DNA of 64,000 nucleotides from Epichloe hybrida (taxonomy: Eukaryota > Ascomycota > Sordariomycetes > Hypocreales > Clavicipitaceae): the NCBI GenBank assembly GCA_019022495.1, contig JAFEKR010000002.1:3162001-3226000 (forward strand), read 5' to 3'. The translations under genes were made by a program, and so were the position numbers. Shown piece after piece: positions 11,487 to 23,401 of the stretch. A model generated the notes under the pieces. The model worked only from the letters and a program-made list of their open reading frames with translations, did no database searches and had not been told where the DNA came from. How positions within the stretch are numbered: position 1 is the stretch's first letter; every line of letters starts with the position of its first letter.

Positions 11487-14400
11487 ACTAATAAAGTTAT
11501 AATAGAAGTTTATAAACCCTAAGAAGCTTTAGACCCCCTATAGCTTTATAGGTGCTACCTATTCCCTTATAGCTACTACCTTTATAGAATTAGGATAAAT
11601 TAAGTGTTCTGCTATAATAATATATCCTAGGTATTAGACCTCTTTAACAGCAAATATAAACTTATTAATATTAAGGTATAGTCCTATAGAACGTAAGCGT
11701 CCTAATATTAATTATACCTTTACTATATAGTCCTTCCTTAATCCCCTAGAGTAGACTAGAATATTATTAAGGTAAGCCATTATAAAGTCCCCTAACGCAT
11801 CCCCTAAGGATTTATTAATATACTATTAGAAGGTTACTAGTATACTTACTAGGCTAAATAGATAAACTAACTATTTAAATAGTCTAAACCTAGTGCAAAA
11901 GGTAGTAAGGTACTCCTTACCCTTAGCTATCTATAGTTTATAAAATACTATATAAATACTTACCTTTATAAACTAATACGCCTAGGAGAGGGAGCGTAGT
12001 ATCTCCTTAATTAATAGGAGTAAATATTAATCCTATACTATAATCTTATTAAGTATATAATAGTCCACGCAAAACCACTATCCCTTATTTGCTTTCTTTA
12101 TAAGAAGGACAGGGGCCGTAGCTAATAAGGAGCTAGCACAAATCTAGCCCTTATCCATTAGATTTATTATCTAGTAACAAACCTCTAATAACTAATCCCT
12201 TAGTATATTATATAGTAAACCCTATAGGAGTGTTAGTTTAGATTTATCCGGATTCCTACGTAAACATATATAATAATTAAGGGAACCCCTATGCGGGGGT
12301 AGGCTATTAGCTTTAGCCTTATTAAAAAGATCTATAAAGTCTGCTAATTCCCTTAGTAATATAGCTATATTAAAGCTATCTAGTTTTATTTTAAGCACTA
12401 TAATCTATAGCACTATTATTATTTCTTTAAGGCTTATAGCTATAAACCTTATTATAGTATCCCTTATCTTTTATACCTATCGCGCCTTAGCTATATATAA
12501 GGAACTAATAATCCCCTATACTAGGGCTTCCCCCCTACGCTTAGTAGCTTCTAAAACACAAAGGCCCTCCACTACACTAATTACTAGTTACTATTTTACT
12601 ATATAAATTATAACATTATAGTGCTCTAGCTATAGCATACTAAAGATAATATCCTAGGTAAGACCTAGGATAATATATAGGTATACTAATAACTCCTACC
12701 TATTAATATTAATACTAGCTTATACTATATAGGTAATAGAAAAGGACTTCTCTCTTTATTACCTCCCTCTTCTCTCTATTTCTACTATAGTATACACCTA
12801 CCTTTATTTTAGTAATTATATAAGCTCTAGGCTAAGCTATCTTACTACTAATTTACTAATAGCACTATGGTAATTATAGCTATAATTAATCTAGATATTA
12901 ATATAAAAACATATATTAAAGAGTACTAGGATTAAGAAAGGTAGTTAGTCTATATATTAATTTATATCTCTATCTATATTTATAAACTAGCTATACTTAT
13001 CTAAATCTATAGCTACTAGCTAGCCCCTCTACCCCTATATAAGACTTTACTTAAGGGCTACTTATTTTCTAAGGAGTTTATAGTAACCTCCTTATTTACG
13101 CTTTTTATATTTACCTTATATAAGTTAATCTAGACCTTAAGTTAGTAAGGTAGGAGGAAGGTATATTCCTAGATATAATAGTCCTTAGATCTATAATATA
13201 GGCAGCACCCCTCTTAGTAGTATTTAGTTAGTTTTACCTAAGTTACTTACTTAGCCCTTAGTTAATTTATATTTCTCTTTAGGCCTTTATCCTTCTTATC
13301 TAGCTTATTTTACTTACCTTATTAAGTTATTATAGTATACACTCCTATTATAAGTGTATTACTATTATAGTTTATTTATTAGGGGGTAGGTTAGCCTAGC
13401 TAGGGTTTATATTAGTTCTAAAACTTCTCCTCTAAGGCATAAGATTTAATATTAACTATAATACTATAGTACTAAGTAACTATAATATAGTATTCTATTT
13501 AGCTTATCCCCTTACTAATAAATATTTCTCTTATATACTTATTAAGCGCGTATTAAAGCTTAGCTAGCTTAATATTCTTAGTCTAATAAGTCCCCCTTAC
13601 TAAGGAGAGTTTCTATTTAAAATAAATAAAAAACATAATAAATAGCTCCCTTACCCCTTATTCTATCTAGTTAAGTTTTATAAGAGCTATCTCCTATCTA
13701 TAAGGATTTACATAAAGTATTTCTAAGTAAGTTAGGAAAGCTATAGGGTTATAGTTATTTATATAGCTTATCTTAAAGAATAATATAATCTAAGCCTAAA
13801 CCTTAGGTAATAGGTTCTAGTAAATAAACACCTATTAGTTCTTATTAGACCTAATAAAGTCCTTATTTACCTCTAACTTATATTTTATTAGGAACTTCTA
13901 GGTAGTAAATATAGCCTTATTACTATTATATAGGTTACCTATAGGAATTAGTTTATAGCGGATTTATAATATAAGGGATAGTAAGGCTAGCCCCTAAAGT
14001 AAAACATAATCTAGATTAATTCTAGTAAGGTCTATTAGGGTATTTAGTAGGAAGTTTTATTATACTACTAATTCTAGGTTTGCATGTATATATTATTATA
14101 AGCTCTTAATTACCCTTACTTACTATGCTAGCATTAGTTAAAGCGTCTTAAACTAGGTATTCTAGGCTTCTAGTAGTACTATAGCTTTAGATAGGGAGGT
14201 GTAAGTCCCCTAGCTAGGTTAGTTATAAGAATAAAGCGTGTCTATTAGGTTTATTATTATTTACTTTATTTCTTTTAGTAGCCTTTTTTTTAGACTAAAG
14301 GAAGTCTCTTAATTATTATAGACTAGCCCCTAGGTAGCTATAATAGGGCGTTAATATAGTATTAAGAGACTTAGGGAAGAGAAGGGAAAGGAGAAAAGGC

Positions 14401-14687
14401 TATCCCTAGTAATACCCCTTATACTCTCTTAGCTCCTTATGTAAGCCCCCCTTTCCTTACCTTACCTATTCCTACTTACCCCTACCCTTCCTGCTATACG
14501 GAAAATACTTAGGCAAAGCCCAAGCCCTTACAGCATATAGTAATACTTTCTTTACTAATAATACTATAATATAAAAGAGCTTATAAGGCTATATTATAAA
14601 GCTTTTTAGAGAGCCTATACTTTTTAAGGTAAGTAAGTAAGCTACTATAATAACTTTATTAACTAAAGTAAAGCTTCTAGCGCTTTC

Positions 14688-14954
14688 TGTCACAACTATG
14701 GTAGGAGAGATATAAACAGAGTAAAGGCTAAGGTTCTTAGTTATAGCTAGGAAGCTACTACTTAAGGGTAAGTATATAAATGTCTTAAACTCTAACCTCC
14801 TATATCTCTTATAGGTAGTCCTTATCTAAATACCTTACTATATACATATAGCTATCTAGTAGCTACTTAGTTATTTATATAACCTAAGGCTTATCTAAGG
14901 GCTTTATTATATAACTGTCCTATCCATGGCTCCCTGGCCTCCATGCTCCTAACA
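14688..14954. mobile_element. Solo LTR, copy 2 (267 bp, RIP-mutated)
   Basis: This copy has the same length and layout as 4,750-5,016, starting TGTCACAACTATG and ending CTCCTAACA. It is flanked by its own 5-bp direct repeat CTTTC (14,683-14,687 and 14,955-14,959). Most differences from copy 1 are G-to-A or C-to-T. It lies close to the 5' side of the Gypsy remnant, but the duplication on both sides shows an independent insertion. Confidence 0.85.
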
Positions 14955-15650
14955 CTTTCTTACTATAGTAAAGAGCTTATAGCCTTTAGATAATTATATT
15001 AAAAGGTTAGGCTATACCTAGGAGATAATATACTTAAAATTAAATATAATAATATATAGATAATTTAATTTCTTAAGGAAAAGTTTATTAAGCTTATTAT
15101 AAAGCTTTAGTATATAAATATTTATTATTACTAGCTTTATTAAGAGATTATAAAAGAAACCTTTAATATTACCTAGATTATTACTAAAGAGATAATTATA
15201 AATAGCCTTATAAAGCCTTTTATAAGGAATACTTTTATAAGCTTTTATAAGATATTAAGGCTTATATAACTACCCTCTAGTATACTTAGTAAAAAACTTA
15301 AAGAATAAGTATTATATAATAACCTTAAATTAGATAAGATTATAACTAATTAATTACTTTTTATACTATAGAATTAATTTAAATATTATAAGATTAATTT
15401 AACTAATTTAATTAATTTAGATTTATTATAAGAAACCTTAAATAAAGTCCCTTAGGGGGGTATATTATACTTATAAGAGTATAATTAATCCTTACTATAT
15501 AATAATCTTACTACTTAACTAGCTAACATAAAAGTCTACCCTTAGCTAGTTATTTTCTATAATCTTTCTAACTATATAGTATATTTTAGCACTATATTAG
15601 TACCTTACCTATAGTAAAGATACTTAGGTATTTAAGCTGTAGTTTGCACT
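14955..15650. other. AT-rich remnant up to the composition boundary
   Basis: The composition and TA richness match the rest of the island. No domain, terminal repeat or open frame can be recognised. The switch to balanced composition is abrupt, between about 15,640 and 15,700. Confidence 0.6.
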
Positions 15651-18600
15651 CTCTTACAGGGTCGGACAACTCAATAGAGGTGATCACATTGAACCCTAGC
15701 TTCGCGGTCTAACAAGATGCATCATTTTCAATCACGGGGGAAAACCATCGGGAGTCGGGAGATTCTCGACCCGCCCGGCGGACAATGGCCAAGTGCAATG
15801 GGGGCGCGTTGGAAAATAGACACACGAGGCTGCGGGGCGGAAATTCAAGGGGTGGGGGGCGCAAAACGCCAAGCCCACCGGGCCTGTTCTAATTTGCGCG
15901 CATGCAATCAATCAATTTACTGAATGCAGCTCCACCTCCTGCGAACAAAATCTGCCAAGTAAAAGCCGGCACACCAACAGGTTATGTATGTAGAAAGGTG
16001 TACGTGTACGGAGATCCAGTGGGACTAGACGCAAGAAGACGGCGTCCTCTGATTTTGATCTTCTTCTTTCCTTCCAGTCATAGTCACAATTTCTTCACCG
16101 ACACGACACGGTGACACCGCAAGTCTAATCGTGGGCCGGGTGGATTGGCGTAGGTAGAAACAATTGGGAACGCCGGCTGGGTCCCCGATCGGAGGGATCG
16201 GTGACTACGGCAAAACAAAAAAAACAAAAAAATCACGCGACAAAAAAGTGGACAGTCGGTTCGGAAATGCCCTTTTCTGTCGACGGCCTTGTGACTTTGA
16301 AAGTCGGAATGACGTCGATTGGAAAGGAATACACCCGCACGCTTCCGGCATGATGCGGGTTTGCTTTTGGCAGATGCCGGGTGAGAAGCGGAATTATTAT
16401 CTAGCACTGACTTTGTCGCTGCTGGTGTCTGTGACGAGGCCATATCCGTGCCCGGGGATGGGAGATTCATGTACGCAGCTCCGATGTACCCGGTACCTCG
16501 GATGCCTTCTCCCCTGCTGCCAACCCAAGACTTGGACCGACTTGGGCCAGCAGGCAGGTCTTGGTTGACAAGAGGCTGCCCCCACTTCTCACAGTGTGTG
16601 TGTTACTGCTGGAAGGGACCACCAGCCCAGTGCGTGCATCTGCACTCAGGCTGTTGGCTGTTGCCATGTCGTCATCCCCTTCTTTTTTGCCAAGCAAGTG
16701 CCACCGATGACAAGGACAGTGCGATGCTGGAATGACAAGTTGCCTGCCCCTGAGCAAGTGAGTCGTGGCTAGTAACAGTGCTATTCTTGGTCATCGTCAC
16801 TCGTCACGCTCGCTGCTTTCACTCAGATTACGGAGTTAATGATAGCTGAGACGAAAACATGAAAACATCAGGCGCCGGAGGCCTTCCGCCGACGCCCAGA
16901 CCCCCAGAGAATCCCAGCCTCCTCGCTCTGGGAAATTACCCTGGGCCGGATTTTCTTGTCCGATGCAACAGCTCGCGCTGCAGAATCAGAGAGCCTCGTG
17001 CCGAGGAGCCCGATTTACTCGAGCAGAACGTGGAACCTTGTCGGCACGTAAATTAGATGGATCGGCGCCGTTCATCTAATGGCAAGCCTCGCGACAAGGT
17101 CAGGGCCCGAGGGCGAGACCTGCAGATGAGATAGATGTCTTACGGGCCAAGGTAGCCAGGCTGCTGGTGGCAGACTGGCAGTGGTGGGTGAGATTGGGGG
17201 AGCCGACACTTCTTCATAATACGGGGTAGACAAGGCTCCCTCTCTCAACTTCTCTCAACTCGAAGAATGCGGCGAGAATGCTCCGCAGCTGTTGCACGAA
17301 CTATCTGACGAGCAGCCTTTGGTTGGTGGATGCATCTAGATGACCTCCTGGTGGGTGTTTCGCGCTTTCGCTCACACGTAGCGCGCTTGAACCGCTCATG
17401 CGCGAAACGCCGTCAGTCATGTTCAAGATGGCCAGAGATGCGGTACAATTTCCGCTTTCCGCGCGTGCGAGTGCGAGGGGTTTCCTGTTTAGTGGCTGTT
17501 TTCCTTGCTACAGCGACAGTATATCAATTCCGACGCCTCAAGCATCGCACGTGGTCGGTCTTGGTACTAAATTCGTCCTGTTCCCAACCATCTCTAGGCA
17601 AAGTGAGTCCTGACTCCTGACACGACGGTACGGAGTAAGTGGTGCCCTGTCTGGGGACTGTTTCGCCAAGCACTCGCCGTGTCATGCACCTAACTTGATG
17701 TATTTAGCGTAACGAGGTCGGATGGCTCGGATTTGCGGCCACACACACCAGAAACAGCTGTTCAACATGTTGTGCGTGAGCAGCAGCAGGTAATAGGTAA
17801 CAGTTCGCATTCCTCGGTTTCGACTTACTAGTCGTGTACTTGACCAACCAACCTGTCGAAAGACACGAGAATTTCACCATCGTGATAATCAATCACCGTC
17901 GGATGGGGGCTTCTTGCTCTGTGACAATACAGAAACGAAAATGAGCAATGAATAATGAAAAATAAGACCAAGTTGAGCGACTTGTATCGCCACGTGACGC
18001 ATCCTCGTCCGGCCGCTTCTCTCATAGATTATCACATTTCTATGCATTTGACGTCCGGCACGGATTGTCAACGATACATACATGATCGACGCAACAAGTG
18101 CTGCTAGGCGGGCCACGGAGCATTGATGGTGTCCGGGCTGCGAAGGGTTTCGTCAAACGGAGAACCCAGTGCCACTCGGCCGACATACATTGTACGTATT
18201 GACGTAATGTACTCGGTACAAAGCACAAGGGAAAATGACTACATGTACATGTAGGTGCCAACTCGTTGCGGATTCATCGTCTCGTTAATGGCCAGCCAAT
18301 CAATGAGTGCATGATGCTTTGCTGCATGACAAAGTGGAGGAGCGTCTGCAACGGCTTCAAGGCATTGATTGATTCTTTGTTGTTGATGGAGTAATCCGTA
18401 GCTGCAGGTTCAATTTGTACCTGTACCGTGAGTCCGTGACACGACACAATGCCAGGCTGGCGCCCGTTCTAGTCCGCGCACTTGCAATGACGGACCGTCA
18501 GCAACAGCCGACAGCTGCCAAACGTGGCAAGCACCACACCAATTGCAGCAATTCACACTGAATCGCGGCGGTACATGTATACTTGTTGCCTGCGCGCAGC

Positions 18601-20194
18601 TGAACAAGATCTTGTGATCTTGTGCAGCTTTGTTCTGGATTCGCCGCCACCTGGCAAATAATCGGAATCGATAATTTCGAATGGTCGCACATCCATCAAC
18701 CATGTCGCTCTTGCCAAGCGACCCATCACCACAGACTAGCCGTAAGCCCCCTGCTCACTCCAGTGCAGCCTGGCAGCGCCTGTCAGCGCCTGTCAGCACC
18801 TGTCAGCCTGTCAGCCTGGCAACCTGGCAACCTGGCGACCTGGCGACCTGGCGACCTGGGCGCTTTGTGGCACCTTGCCTTGCGTAGTCCACTGCAATTT
18901 CCAGCCACGGCCCTGCCACTCAGCGGACATTTGTTCCCTGTCTCACACCTAATTTCCCGTGACCTCGAGGGGGAAAAGGGAAGTGGCAGGCAGGGTACTT
19001 ATGCTCGAGGTACCGGGAACGGGAACGCATGCCGCTGCTTCCGCATCGCATGGTCAAAGTGCAGAAGCTCTCACATTTCAAGTAGTGCCATCTTGCGAAC
19101 TCGCGAGCCTCAGTGCTTGACACTTGACATGTGGAGAAATTGACGAATGCTTGTGTCGTCACAGACTTTGGGGCTGCGCCTAAAGTCAAGTTCAACATGA
19201 GCCACTCATGTGGGATGTTGAAGCCACTGCAGACTTGCAGACTTGCAGACTTTGAATGTGCCATGGCCCATGGGCCCATGGCATCGGTAGCGTCGTCCTC
19301 GCCGCCGCACTCGCCGCCGCCGTCCCAAGCTAGCCAGGGATTGCCGTCCGGTTCGCTCTCTCGCTCTCGCTCTCGCGCAGGTCGCGCAGGTGGTGCTGTA
19401 ATTGCGAAGCCGGAAAGGCAGCAAAACCCCGTGCCCGGGGCTCAATTGCACAAGTTCCCATCCGCGCCGTCTCCCATCTCCATCTCCAGCGCCCATTTAC
19501 TCCCCCTAACTCCGTGCAAACTTCCCATAACCCTCCCCCATCTCCCCCCCCCCGGACCTGTCGTGCCTCCTGACCTGACCCGCCCAGTATTAGAGCCTGT
19601 TAGCCTGTCAGCCCCGTTCTTGGTCAGCCTGTCCGCCTGTCCGCCTGTCCGCCGCCTTTCCGCCGCCTCCCATTCCTCTTGCCTGCGTTCCCTCGTCAAT
19701 TGGCACATCGTCCGTCCGCTCCTCGTCACCTTCTCCTACAAACCCTCCTTTCCCCTCCGTGTCTTTCCCACCCTCGACCTTCCTTTCTCCCCCGTCTTCC
19801 TCTGCCCACTCACACGTGCCTCGAGTCGCCGTCAACCGTCTACGTCCCCGTCCCCCCGACGATTACGACGACAAAATACGACAAACTGGCACGTGCCGAG
19901 ATCTGCCTTGTCGTCGACGTTTGCTCGCGTCTCGAATCAACTCGGAAGCCTCGGTTCTCGCCCAGCTTTGGATTATGAGATAGACTTTGGGTATTTTATT
20001 TTCTTTCAGATATTTGGTTTCATCCTCGACGAGGCTCGCTGCCACCCAACGCCCTCATCCTCGCGTCGTGCGCCCCGTCTCATCATCAGCCGCACGCGCT
20101 GTCAAGGTCTCGTCGAGTCCCCGACGACTCAACAACGACTCGTTTCTCCCATAAAAGTCGCAATCGTGGCTTCCGCTCCGTCGATATCCCTATC
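15651..20194. other. Long intergenic region upstream of the IPC synthase gene
   Basis: Base composition is normal for the host. Several open frames overlap on both strands, but none has recognisable domains or splice-consistent extension. The region holds a CCTGGCGA/CCTGTCAGC minisatellite (18,769-18,860), the palindrome CTACATGTACATGTAG (18,239-18,254), a CTCTCG run near 19,355-19,378, and from about 19,500 a C/T-rich leader that probably covers the promoter and 5' UTR of the next gene. No tRNA was seen. Confidence 0.6.
18769..18860. repeat. GC-rich minisatellite
   Basis: Short units drift from CAGCGCCTGT through CAGCCTGT to AACCTGGC and GACCTGGC. This looks like a slippage-prone intergenic tract. 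Confidence 0.75.
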
Positions 20195-21705
20195 ATGAAG
20201 GATCTTCCCGGCTCCGCTCCGGGAAAGCCGGTTCTGCCATCACTATGGACCGAAAACCTCACCATCGCATTTCTTAACCACCTCCCTGATCGTTATCACG
20301 TTGGCCGCAGACGGGCTCGCTCCAAGTCAAAGGCGACGCATCCTGGTGCGGAAGACGTCACGACTCTCCGAACTTCCTTCAACATTTCGGATGGCCTGCG
20401 GGATCTTCAGAAGCGCAAGTGGAAGCCGTCAGATTTACAATATGTCTTCCTCGCTGGCCTGACACTCTTCTCTTTGTGGATCGCGCCACCCGCCCCTGCG
20501 CTCAAATTTTTCGCACTGCTCGCTGCTTCTTGGATACTACTCATGCCTGCAACCCGACAATTCTTTATGCCATCCGTGACCATATGGGTCTGGCTCGTCT
20601 ACTTCTTCTGCAGTCGGTACGTACTTCCTCCTGCTTCCGCTGCTGCGTTGACCGCAACATTTTGTTTTTGTGTGCCGCATTGTCCGTTGCCCCGCCGCCC
20701 CGGTGACGAGCCAAGATCTAACATGATTTGCTATACAGTTTTATTCCCTACGAGTACAGACCCCATATCTGGGTCCGTGTTTTGCCTGCCCTTGAGAACG
20801 TTCTATACGGCGCCAACCTGTCCAACATTCTTTCTGCGCACAAACACGCCATCCTCGACATTCTTGCTTGGCTGCCATACGGCATCATTCACTTTGGAGC
20901 GCCTGCCGTGTGCTCCTTGCTCATGTTCATCTTTGCTGCCCCGGGCACGGCACCAGTCTTCGCTCGCACGTTTGGCTGGATGAGCATTCTCGGAGTAACC
21001 ATTCAGCTGGTTTTCCCTTGTACGCCGCCCTGGTATGAGGATCAAAACGGTTTGGTACCGGCTGCATACGGTATGAAGGGCTCGCCCGCTGGACTGGAAC
21101 GTATCGACAAAATTTTCGGAATCGACCTATATACGAGCAACTTCACCGCAGCGCCTCTCCCCTTTGGAGCGTTTCCTTCTCTTCATGGGGGATATGCGGT
21201 TCTTGAAGCACTCTTCATGAGTCACTGCTTCCCGCAGTTCCGAATGTTCTTCATTGGCTATGTGGTCTGGATTTGGTGGTCAACCATGTACCTCAGCCAT
21301 CACTATGCCATCGATCTGGTCGGTGGCGGTCTTATTGCTGCTGGATTTTTCTACTCGGCCCGCGCCCGTTATCTCCCTCGGCGTCAAGCCGACAAGATTA
21401 CTCGATGGGACTACGAATATGTCCAAGTCGGAGACCGCCACCGCGTTGCTGACGAGGAGTACGGTGACCAATATTTCAGCCTTGGTCTGCTGGAACATGG
21501 CCGGGAAAACTCCAGTGATGGCTGGACTCTGGGAAGCAGCTCCAGCTGCAGCTCCAGCAGTGGTACTCTGAGTCCTACCATATCTGAGGACGCAGTCCCG
21601 GGCATGATGGTTATGGATATGACAAGCAATGGCCAACTGTGGGACGGCCAGGCGCCGCTAAGAGATGTTGAGTTGAGCGAGGTCGTGGTTGTCCGACAGC
21701 AATAA
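20195..21705 (+). CDS. aur1: Inositol phosphorylceramide synthase catalytic subunit (AUR1/AurA type)
   Basis: Two exons, 20,195-20,616 and 20,739-21,705, are separated by a 122-nt intron with a CTAAC branch site; the product is 462 aa. IPC synthase moves phosphoinositol from phosphatidylinositol to ceramide in the Golgi and is the target of aureobasidin A. Residues 85-150 and 180-345 are multi-spanning hydrophobic segments. The lipid-phosphatase-like motifs are present: GAFPSLHGG with His290, and YLSHHYAIDL with His328/329 and Asp333. FPCTPPWYE and the Ser-rich acidic tail also fit the family. Filamentous fungi usually have SLHAA; here it is SLHGG, which is odd. The protein length is typical. 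The start was chosen as the first in-frame ATG before the conserved helical core. A long C/T-rich leader precedes it. Confidence 0.95.
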
Positions 21706-23401
21706 CAACTCCCAACAACATCAAGGGCATTCAACAGCGACCAAAGTGCTTCCCCCCGTTGTAGCAACATGCTTGCCGCGACTATTCAACGAATGGCTCA
21801 CTACACTCGTCATGGCCCTATCTATGCAGAACTCTTATTGACGACTCCTACTAATGACTCGGCATACCAACAATTCCACCTCAAAACATTAATCTTCGAA
21901 CCAACCTCTTTTTTTTTTTTTCCACAAACATCTTTGGCATTCATCGGCACAGCGATTTGGCGCAACGTGGTGTTTTCTAGTTCAGGATTCTTGCTTTCAC
22001 CTCCGATTGCGTGACGGTCGCCGGTTCCATCGGTCGATTCATAATTTGAAGCTGAACTAAGGGGGAGAAGGTCACGGGGGAGTGAAAGCTCGAACCAACG
22101 TACTGCATATATTAAGCCATTGAATGGCTGCGCAATGATAGAGTACGTAATGTATACATAACAGGTAATATGTGCATATATGAGTCTGGGGGGAAAGGTT
22201 TGACATGCACCGATACGCTCGCTAGAGAGCCTGTCAGAGGACGGAAAAGGCGCTCATGGTTTGGACAGACGGGACAGGTGAGAGTCCCATGGATGGCCTC
22301 GCGGGCCAGACGGAATTCGTTTCGAGATGGCGGCTTGTGGTTATGTGCGACTGCTGAGTGAAGGTTGAGGAGGAGGGACTTGTCTTGGGAGACGACATGG
22401 GCAGAACCTCGGGAAGGTAAAATACCAAAGATGCCACTCGCTAGAAACTAGAATTAGAAAGGGATCGCAAACCCCCCCACCCAAAAAAAGTTTGAAACCA
22501 GCTTACTTTTTTTTCGATTCGGCCATGGTTTCTCTATGTCCAGTTGCGGTTGGACTCGCAGCCATTTTCATCTACGACTTTTCCATAATCCACACTAGAT
22601 GTATTTTCCCTGATTGTCGCCCAGGTCGCCATTATAAATACCCTGTTGGTTTTTCCTCCAGCGGGGGTTTTCATGAGTTTTCCCTCTCGGCGATTCCCAT
22701 GCATAGTTGAACTAGAGTATTCTTTCGTGCCGATATGGCCAGCTATCTAGCTTGGTATACCTAGCCCGACGGATACTTTGAAAGAGTATGTCCTTGAACA
22801 TCTAAGTTGACGCGTCTTCCAACGGGCCATCCGACGTAGCTGTTACAAAAGTTGATTCTGCACGGAACAGGCTGCCCGTCACTATGACGCAGCGACTCCG
22901 CGCGACGACTTGCAAAGAGTATTCTTGGAAAGGGGCATGTACCTGATTCAAGTTGTGCATGGCCCATGGGTACGTTGTCAAGATGCGCATACATTCACGG
23001 GAGGGTGAGGAGGAAAATTGGCACGGCAACTAATTCTTCGTTATTCGTGGACTAGAATATAGAAAGGATCGGGTGTCATTTCCGACAACGCTTCGTCCAC
23101 CTTGTTGACTGGGGGGAAACTTGGCAGGATGCTTGTTTCGCCCTGACAATCATTCCTACGAACTGCAGACTTTGGTTCTCGCTGTGTTGTAGATGCAAAG
23201 TGGAATCATCATCTGCGCTATGTACCTATGCCTTGGCAGGAGGCAAAACTACCAGAGTTTGAGGGGCGAGGGCGGCCGAGAAAATCTCGCTCGGGGTGTG
23301 GTGGATGGAGTGTTATAGCCATGACGAGCTGTATCAAACGCTGTTTGCTATTGCCCGAGGTGGGAGGGAAAAAAAAAGAGGGAAACGGGCAAAAGTCGAG
23401 C
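21706..23401. other. Convergent intergenic region
   Basis: This region lies between the tail of the IPC synthase gene and the tail of the kinase gene. It contains a T-run at 21,909-21,921 and should hold both 3' UTRs. The short open frames in it show no domains. Confidence 0.5.

Larger units (their letters stand above)
8555..14400 (-). mobile_element. Ty3/Gypsy chromovirus retrotransposon, RIP-decayed
   Basis: Reading the minus strand through stop codons gives pol domains in order: reverse transcriptase (about 12,350-11,700; motif YLNNILVYS at about 11,750-11,775 where YLDDILVYS is expected), the RT/RNase H linker (FLGFINFYYNF and SKLVAPL, split by an insertion at 10,731-11,486), integrase zinc-binding region (about 9,830-9,660; SHDLLVIGHPSYN, with the Cys pair changed to Tyr), integrase core (about 9,600-9,480; Asp to Asn), and a C-terminal chromodomain (about 8,690-8,555; NILVK, ELLESIEKI, ALNKFK). 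The chromodomain identifies a chromovirus. The 3' end is cut by the Copia insertion. Gag and the 5' LTR are not recognised. The element is dead. Confidence 0.85.
1..15650. other. AT-rich, RIP-mutated transposon island
   Basis: The stretch is dominated by TA dinucleotides and has no long open reading frame on either strand, in contrast to the GC-balanced DNA right of about 15,650. Decayed transposon protein signatures can still be read through many stop codons on the minus strand. Repeat copies differ mainly by C-to-T and G-to-A changes. This is the known outcome of repeat-induced point mutation in Pezizomycotina. The individual elements are listed separately. No host gene is visible. Confidence 0.9.

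Noticed and set aside
14400..14954. Repeat at 14,688 as the 5' LTR of the Gypsy element
   Set aside because: It has the same 5-bp duplication on both sides and a twin with its own duplication at 4,750, so it is an independent solo LTR; no primer-binding site follows it.
16164..16757. Several overlapping open frames on both strands
   Set aside because: No conserved motif, no splice-consistent extension and mutually overlapping; likely chance frames in GC-balanced intergenic DNA.
19131..20198. 355-aa Pro/Ser-rich open frame
   Set aside because: It covers the C/T-rich leader of the IPC synthase gene; low complexity from pyrimidine tracts, and it overlaps the true ATG.
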